Assembly: GCF_025698545.1 (NCBI RefSeq) | Contig: NC_068571.1 | Location: forward strand, 49,385,733 to 49,449,732 | Origin: Gossypium raimondii | Taxonomy: Eukaryota; Streptophyta; Magnoliopsida; Malvales; Malvaceae | DNA length: 64,000 nt | Reading direction: 5' to 3' | In this document: positions 59,670 through 64,000 of the stretch, in pieces | Layout: each line of letters begins with the position of its first letter | Position numbering within the stretch: position 1 is the stretch's first letter | Translations under genes and position numbers: made by a program | The notes under the pieces: generated by a model | Told to the model about the DNA's origin: nothing | What the model saw: only the letters and a program-made list of their open reading frames with translations | Databases searched by the model: none

Positions 59670-62600
59670 TGTAACAACCCGATTTTTGGGTCTAGTTGGA
59701 ACAATGGTTTCGGGACCACAAATTCAACGAGGAAAATTTTATTTTTATGGTCTACAATTTCACAGAATGATTTCGTGAAAATTTCGTTCGAAAATTTCGA
59801 CGTTTGAGCACTCAATTTATTTAAAAAGTCAAAATTGATATGTAATACTCCAAAAATTTTTACAGTAAGATATTATCTTTGATATAGTAAGGAAATAAAG
59901 TGACAAAAAGCAGAATTTTGAGTTATGACGACATTGGGAAATATATTATGACATATTAATTAAAGAAATGATTAAATTGCAAAAGTGAGAAAAGTTTTGT
60001 TATCTAAGAGTAAATACTCAAAATTTGAGGGGTTAAAGTGTAAATATTAAAAGTTTAAGGACCAATGGTGTAAATATTTTAAGGGTGGAATAATCTAGAA
60101 ACTAAGGAAAATGGATGAATTGGGACCAAATTGAATAGATGAAGAATTATGAGGGACTAAATTGTAATTTTACCAAATTAAGTGATGACTCAAGGATGAA
60201 ATTTTAAAATATCTAAGGAAAAATGGTCAATTAGAAGAAAGATAAATCTAGAAAATAATGATGATGTTGGAGATATTTTAGATTAAATAAATAAATATTA
60301 GTTCATTAATATTTTAATTTAATTTTTAAATGACATTTTATCATTTTATTATTATTTTATTTAGTATATATATATGGAAAAAAGATGAAGAATCACCTTC
60401 CTTTCCCATGCATTTCACGTTAGAAGAGAAGAGAAGAAAGAAAGTTTTGCTTTATTTACAATTTGGTCCTTCCATAAAAAATTTACCATTTTCACCTAGA
60501 AATCAAAAGAATTTCCATAGCTACCAAGAGAGAAAAATGTTAAGGAGACTATGGGGAGCTAGAATATCAAGTTAGATTCAAGAAACAGATGCTGGAGGAG
60601 AGAGAAAATCAAGTTAAAGATTGAAATCAATAGCACAAGGTAAGAACATCAAGATTCCAATATACTTTTGAGTTTGATATTATTGAAAAAGTAGGAAATT
60701 AATGTTAATGTAGAGTTTCATTATATAAGGTTCTATATTCTTGTTATGTTAGTAAAGGAAATAAGAGAAAGTGATGGAAAATATTGAAGAGAAAGGAAAG
60801 GAAGGTTTTATAAATTTAGTTATCAACATTTTATACTAAAACAGTTTTGGACAGCAGCAGTAGGTTAAGTTTGAAAAATCACCATAAATTGTGGAAATTG
60901 AATTAGAGGTTGAAAAAATATTGAATTAAATATTATTTAGTCTAGTTTCTCATAGAAGAAACGGTGTAAGTAATGGAATTGTAAATCATGAGATATAATG
61001 AATTTTGTGAGACAAGGTCAGAATGAATTTGGGTTCCCCTATTCTGACTTGGAAAAATCATTAAAATTGTATAAAAATAATTATGGGTTATAATTTATAT
61101 ATTTAAAATCCTGAATTAGTCTATTTTAATAAAAATAAACGGGAAATCATCCAAATTCTATAAAATAGATAATTAATTTTTAGTGAAGAGGGGTCGAAAC
61201 TGTTGAACAGCAAAATAGGGGAAACTTTAGAGAATAAGCTGTACTTATTGGCTAAATAAAAAATTCTTAAAATTTTATGGTAAGAATATATGTGAGTCTA
61301 GTTTCAGGTAAAATTAGTGGATCTTAATTTGGAGCTCTGTAGCTCGAGATAGAAATAAAATAGTGACTCTGACTCAGACAGACAACTTGAATTTACATAA
61401 AGGAAAATAGTGATAGTATGGATAATGTTGATTAAATGTGTTATACACATTAAGGATGAGGAATAGAGAGGAGGTGGAGGAAAAATTGGAAAATATATGA
61501 ATGATTTGTGTGTAATTGGTAATACACTCGATTATAATTGATAGACGATGAAATAAAAATGATGCATATATTTGTGCAGTATTGGTCATGGTTTAAGCTC
61601 ATGTAGGAAAATAAAGTTCATAGTACGTGTGTATGGTATATTTGGTATATGATTTGGCATGAAGTAATGTCATGAATGAGTATTGAATTAACACATGTTG
61701 GTAAGTTTGATACATGAATAAATATTGTGATCATGAAATGGGTGGTAAGGTTTAAATTATGAAATCTTTAGTGAAATGGTTTATTTTGTGATTATTTCCA
61801 AAAGGAATTATGTTTCAATGCACTAGCTTGCGACTATGGTTGAACGATATGTTTATGTTTTGTGTGATATGCATAGGAAACGAATGTGGAAAGGTAATGA
61901 AATAGTAAATTCATACGGCTGAACTTTTATGATTAATTGTTAATGTGAGAATGATATAATGTATCAATATGTATATTGTTGTTGAATTATGATTATGGTA
62001 AAAATGAGAATAAGATAAGATTGTTAGTTCAAATTAAGGGATACGCAGGATTGAGTACATATGTTCGGTAACCAGTGATGAATTGACGGATAAGTCCATG
62101 GTGGATCCATGGCAAAGTGTGAAACGTAGGTATGGTATTTCAGTGAAGAAAACCATACTGAGTTGTGAAAAGTAGGTATGGTATTTCGATAAAGAAAACC
62201 ATACTGAGTTGTGAAAAGTAGGTATGGTGTTTCAGTGAAGAAAACCATACTGAGTTGTGAAAAGTAGGTATGGTGTTTCAGTGAAGAAAACCATACTGAG
62301 TTGTGAAAAGTAGGTATGGTATTTTCGTGAAGAAAACCATACTAAGGTATAGCAATGTGAAATATTCAAGCAAATCATGGCACCGGGCAAACGATGTACT
62401 CAAATCCGTAAGACGATCCTTAATTTGACAAGTATTTGTAGTACAATTGAAGCTAAATGTTGGAATATAAGTTGACATCTGATATTGAGCTCGACTGAGA
62501 AAATTCATTATTTGAGATTGTGGTTGGCAGGAAATGTTACATTATATATATTGTGAAGAATTATAAAAGCATGTTAATAATTTGAAAGTTTTAATTTTTT

Positions 62601-62701
62601 TAATGAAATTTTATAACTCGGTTCAATACGTTTACAGTGTATGTGTTTTGGTAATGCCTCGTACCCTATTCTGGTGTCGAATACGAGTAAGGGGTGTTAC
62701 A
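59670..62701 (-). mobile_element. LTR-like family, copy 2, nested in copy C
   Basis: On the minus strand it starts TGTAACACCCCTTACTCG, with TAGGGTACGAGGCATTACC as in the element at 44642, and ends (plus-strand left end) TGTAACAACCCGATTTTTGG, the counterpart of that element's CGGGCTATTACA end. Its length of 3032 bases equals that of the first copy within 1%. Flanks are CACAG (59665-59669) and CAAAG (62702-62706), a 5-bp duplication with one change. No coding. Confidence 0.75.
62097..62342 (-). repeat. 46-bp tandem array, five hairpin units, copy 2
   Basis: Begins with the single hairpin CCATGGTGGATCCATGG (62097-62113), corresponding in position to the first hairpin of copy A. Then five units start at 62130, 62176, 62222, 62268 and 62314, exactly 46 bases apart. 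Each holds GTATGGT and ACCATAC as a 7-bp stem around a loop of 15-16 bases. Confidence 0.9.
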
Positions 62702-63525
62702 CAAAGCATCATCTAAATCCAATATGTCAAAAGCAAGAGTACTAAACTTTACCCATCAAACATATTTGCCTTAGCCGAATATATACATTACCTAAATCTA
62801 ATTAACCATGCACATGATAACATAAGCATATACTCCATATTGTCCATTAAACTATATGCATCAAAGTCAAATTCAAACAAAAAGAGATAAGCCATTTTCG
62901 CATGGCTTTTAAATATGCATACACATTGGTTCCAAAATCAACATTTTAACTATGCTATACATGTCATATATTTGAAAACAATTTAGCAAAGTACCAAAAG
63001 AAAATGTCAGTGTGATGGGCTTAGCTGACGATCCCCGAACACATAGCGATCACCAAAATCTATACATCAAAACAATTATCCAACACATTGTAAGCTAATT
63101 TAGCTTAGTAAGTTACAAGCAAATAAACTCTACAATTTAACTTGATATCTCGAATAATATTTAACCAATTCATACTACTAAATCATCTTTCCTTTAGCTT
63201 ACCATATCATAAGATAATTATTAACTTAATACTATGATTTAACTAAAATCAATATAATTACACAACCATAAGCATTTCTTCAAATTTAAATACAAGGCCA
63301 AATACATTATGCATTTCATCATCATGTAATATAAAGAATCATCTTATATATATATGATTCCAAATATAATCAGCACATAGGTTTAATACTTACAAAGCTC
63401 AACCTTGAATACAACCATAACGGTTATTACTCAAGAACTCCAAGTATTTACTCATTTTACTATCATGATTTCTCAATAAGTCAAATACTCAATGCTAATA
63501 GTTATTCAAAAATATTTAATAAGTT

Positions 63526-63665
63526 CACACACTTAGTGCTTAATAATCAAACTCGCACACTTAGTGCTTTACCATTAAACTCGCACATTAAGTGCTTTAC
63601 AATTAAACTCACACTTAGTGCTAATCTCATTATTATAAATTTTTATACCTGCACACTTAGTGTCG
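63526..63665 (+). repeat. ~28-bp tandem array with GCAC...GTGC units, copy C
   Basis: Five units containing CACACTTAGTGC or variants (CACATTAAGTGC, CACACTTAGTGTC), two of them followed by a shared TTTAC-ATTAAACTC spacer. The core CACTTAGTG is an imperfect palindrome. Confidence 0.75.
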
Positions 63666-64000
63666 AAAGTCAGCAACTCAATACATATTATTTCAATAAT
63701 TTTATCACTACATGTATATATATATACCATTCAATTCATCATAATTACATAGATACTAAGATGATTTAAAACGATACAAATATATATGCTTAATAACTTA
63801 CCTCGAATGTCGTCGACTAATAGATCGGCTACTCAACTACTTTTGATTTCCCTCGAACTAAATCTGATTTCTTGGTTTCTTGATCTAAACATATTCAAAT
63901 AAATCTCATTTAAATATATTTTCATTCAATTTAGTCTAAGAACACATAAATGAGAAAATTACATTTTTACCCCTAATATTTCACATTTTCACAATTTAGC

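Larger units (their letters stand above)
58496..64000 (+). mobile_element. LTR-like family, copy C, runs past the right edge
   Basis: Begins TGTGACACCCATAACCCG with GCCGAATTAGGGTTATGAGG, clearly related to the start of the element at 44642 but diverged. It is split by copy 2 (59670-62701) and resumes at about 62707 with CATCATCTAAATCC. The right terminus is not reached. No coding frames of note. Confidence 0.6.

Noticed and set aside
62024-62508. Open frames with a repeated YHTYVSH/TIPTFHN-like protein pattern on the minus strand
   Set aside because: The protein repeat is only the 46-bp hairpin array read through; 46 is not a multiple of three, so the frame changes at each unit.

Overview
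This is plant nuclear DNA: very AT-rich, with large introns bounded by GT/AG, genes separated by kilobases of transposon debris, and proteins typical of higher plants (a two-exon LURP-one-related protein, a GPI-anchored GH17 beta-1,3-glucanase, a thylakoid-lumen protein, a plant-type MBD protein). It is clearly a eudicot. Gene content and the dispersed repeats suggest the cotton family (Malvaceae, probably Gossypium), but that is inference and was not tested.

Layout. 1-11.4 kb: a WDR11-like WD40 gene on the minus strand, 15 exons in the window, 3' end off the left edge. 13.2-17.4 kb: a LURP-one-related gene on the plus strand with one 3.6-kb intron that holds two foldback elements. 19.7-22.1 kb: the front half of a USP/receptor-like kinase gene, broken inside the kinase domain, then an unrecognised decayed coding stretch. 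24.0-26.4 kb: a complete GH17 glucanase gene (minus). 30.7-32.1 kb: the 5' part of a Ty1/copia element. 35.1-36.3 kb: a complete gene for the 16.5-kDa thylakoid lumenal protein (MPH2 type), followed tail-to-tail by a decayed MBD-protein copy (36.9-37.7 kb). 37.7-44.6 kb: AT-rich DNA with TA repeats, a large foldback, a receptor-kinase pseudogene and transposon ends. 44.6-47.7 kb: a complete 3.07-kb LTR-like insertion with a 5-bp target duplication. 48.4-54.2 kb: a MITE, a LINE RNase H fragment and a decayed PIF/Harbinger transposase. 54.6-64 kb: nested copies of the same LTR-like family.

Five plausible functional genes are not known to cooperate; this is ordinary plant synteny, not an operon. 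The most unusual feature is shared by the LTR-like family. Each copy carries its own short tandem array, the arrays differ in sequence between copies, yet nearly every unit is a small inverted repeat. In one copy the two stem arms change together from unit to unit, which suggests the hairpin itself, not its sequence, has been kept.
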